Below, piece after piece: positions 13,623 to 14,826 of a DNA stretch of 14,826 nt. A model generated the notes under the pieces. It saw nothing but the letters and a program-made list of their open reading frames with translations. It searched no databases and was not told where the DNA came from. Position numbers and translations under genes: made by a program. Origin of the DNA: JBHGBB01 sp041946755 (lineage in GTDB: Bacteria; UBP4; UBA4092; JAOAEQ01); contig JBHGBB010000081.1 of NCBI GenBank assembly GCA_041946755.1, forward strand, positions 1 to 14,826. Reading direction: 5' to 3'. Position 1 is the first letter of the stretch; each line of letters starts with the position of its first letter.

Positions 13623-14826
13623 ATGAATAGTGGCGAATTTACTGATCGAGTTAAAAAGATAATATATCATATTGCCCGAGAAGAAGCGGCACGATTAGGG
13701 CATGATTATATCGGTACCGAACATATCCTACTGGCGATACTTCGTGAAGGCAGCGGGGTAGCGGTGCAAGCGATTCAACGATTAAATGTTGATCTGGACC
13801 TTTTACGGCATGAAGTCGAAAAACTATCCAAACCGGGAACTACCCTTCAGACCTTGGGTGATGTTCCCCATACTCCTCGCGCTAGAAGAGTGATCGAATT
13901 GGCACGAGAAGAAGCGCTGCAGATGAGCCATTCTTATATCGGTACCGAACATCTGCTGCTCGGTCTGATTCGCGAAGGAGAAGGGAAAGCGTTTAAAGCA
14001 TTAGATTCGTTTGGTATAACGCTTGATGCCGCACGAAATCAGATTAATAGTCTTCTTGGTGGAACCAGCCCGATGTTCTCTACCGGCAAGAAGAAAAGTA
14101 AAACCCCGGCGATAGATACTTTCGGGAGAGACTTAACCGAATTAGCGCGGGAAGGTAAACTCGATCCGGTTATCGGTCGAGAGGATGAAATTGAACGAGT
14201 CCTGCAAATCTTATGTCGGAGAACAAAAAACAATCCGGTGTTGGTCGGAGAACCGGGTGTCGGTAAGACCGCTATTGTTGAAGGAATAGCGCAACGGATT
14301 GTTGCCGGTAAAGCGCCGGATATTTTATCGTCCCGCCGAGTGCTAACCTTAGATTTAGCGGCGGTTATCGCCGGCACAAAATATCGCGGGCAGTTTGAAG
14401 AGCGAATGAAAGCGATTATGCAGGAGATTCGCCGGTCGGATGATATCATACTGTTTATCGATGAACTCCATACCTTGATTGGAGCCGGTGCGGCTGAGGG
14501 TGCGATTGATGCGAGCAGTATGCTGAAACCGGCTTTAGCCCGGGGTGAATTGCAATGTATTGGCGCGACCACCCTTGAAGATTATCGGAAATATGTAGAG
14601 CGGGATGGCGCATTGGAACGCCGGTTCCAGACCGTCATCGTCGAACCGCCTTCCGTAAACGATACCATTGAAATCCTAAAAGGACTGCGGAGTAAATATC
14701 AAGAATTTCATGATGTTACCATAACCGATTCGGCAATAGAATCAGCGGCGAAACTTGCTGACCGATATATCAGCGATCGATTCCTTCCGGATAAAGCGAT
14801 CGATTTGATTGACGAAGCCGGAGCCC
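13623..14826 (+). CDS. clpC: ClpC-type AAA+ unfoldase (3' end outside window)
   Basis: ClpC is a ring-shaped ATPase that unfolds proteins and feeds them to ClpP. The frame starts at the ATG at 13623 (AGGA about 10 bases upstream) and stays open to the window end, giving 401 residues, about half of a normal ClpC. Residues 1-145 are the double Clp-N domain, each half with the YIGTEH motif (29-34 and 105-110). Glu33 and Glu109 correspond to the two Glu residues that bind phospho-arginine in Bacillus ClpC. A short linker (146-165) leads to the first AAA+ domain: GREDEIERVLQILCRR, Walker A GEPGVGKT at 209-216, Walker B ILFIDE at 276-281, then the GATT sensor segment at 314-317 and the Arg-finger region LERRFQ at 331-336. 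The middle domain, where ClpB and ClpC differ, begins beyond the visible part, but the N-domain and the mcsB neighbour favour ClpC. Confidence 0.95.
   Translation, partial: MNSGEFTDRVKKIIYHIAREEAARLGHDYIGTEHILLAILREGSGVAVQAIQRLNVDLDLLRHEVEKLSKPGTTLQTLGDVPHTPRARRVIELAREEALQMSHSYIGTEHLLLGLIREGEGKAFKALDSFGITLDAARNQINSLLGGTSPMFSTGKKKSKTPAIDTFGRDLTELAREGKLDPVIGREDEIERVLQILCRRTKNNPVLVGEPGVGKTAIVEGIAQRIVAGKAPDILSSRRVLTLDLAAVIAGTKYRGQFEERMKAIMQEIRRSDDIILFIDELHTLIGAGAAEGAIDASSMLKPALARGELQCIGATTLEDYRKYVERDGALERRFQTVIVEPPSVNDTIEILKGLRSKYQEFHDVTITDSAIESAAKLADRYISDRFLPDKAIDLIDEAGA

Noticed and set aside
14039..14572. Reverse-strand open frame of 177 codons
   Set aside because: It lies wholly inside clpC on the opposite strand; the forward frame has all ClpC motifs, and the reverse product is a Ser/Arg/Ile-rich shadow.
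1..14826. CRISPR arrays, tRNA or rRNA genes, intact insertion sequences
   Set aside because: No regularly spaced direct repeats, no tRNA-like T-loop and clover pattern, no rRNA segment and no transposase frame were found.

Overview
The window is bacterial DNA of moderate to low GC with compact genes, standard stop codons, clear Shine-Dalgarno sites on several genes and many short-loop hairpins between genes. Nothing in it fixes a phylum. McsB plus ClpC (classic in Firmicutes, but also found in several uncultivated phyla), a GHL10-type glycosidase, a QueH protein and several lineage-specific secreted proteins fit an uncultivated bacterial lineage. This placement is inference.

Layout. (1) Bases 2-1093 hold the 3' part of a forward gene for a protein with short helical repeats and a long Gly/Gln/Asn/Pro/Lys-rich tail; a strong terminator follows at 1135-1173. 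(2) 1356-2483, reverse, is a secreted GHL10/DUF187-like glycoside hydrolase. (3) 2484-3189 is an AT-rich gap that ends in two successive strong Shine-Dalgarno sites. (4) 3190-4803, forward, is a 537-residue secreted protein built from two copies of an unrecognised domain of about 230 residues. (5) 4933-5694, reverse, is a SIMPL (DUF541) protein. (6) 5695-6495 has no gene but a cluster of hairpins, two of which have cores that are exact reverse complements, a REP/BIME-like arrangement. (7) 6496-6978, forward, is a small AT-rich membrane protein. (8) Two hairpin terminators at 7081-7167 separate it from a reverse-strand group read in the order queH (11785-11255), a NicO-like nickel/cobalt transporter (11138-10419), a six-helix membrane protein with a DnaJ-like zinc-finger region (10329-8464) and threonine synthase (8413-7196). 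(9) Divergent from queH, a forward group runs rrf2 (11974), mcsB (12483) and the start of clpC (13623 to the window end).

How the genes work together. The clearest functional unit is the last one. McsB phosphorylates arginine on proteins, and ClpC with ClpP unfolds and degrades proteins so marked. In the well-known Firmicutes operon the first two genes are ctsR and mcsA. Here the gene before mcsB encodes an Rrf2 regulator with a three-cysteine Fe-S signature, and no mcsA is present between rrf2 and clpC. This suggests, as inference, that iron-sulfur, redox or nitrosative status controls arginine-phosphorylation-dependent proteolysis. It is the best candidate in the window for an undescribed arrangement. 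The reverse group queH-nicO-(Zn finger protein)-thrC could be partly co-transcribed (gaps of 116, 89 and 50 bases) but shows no obvious common pathway.
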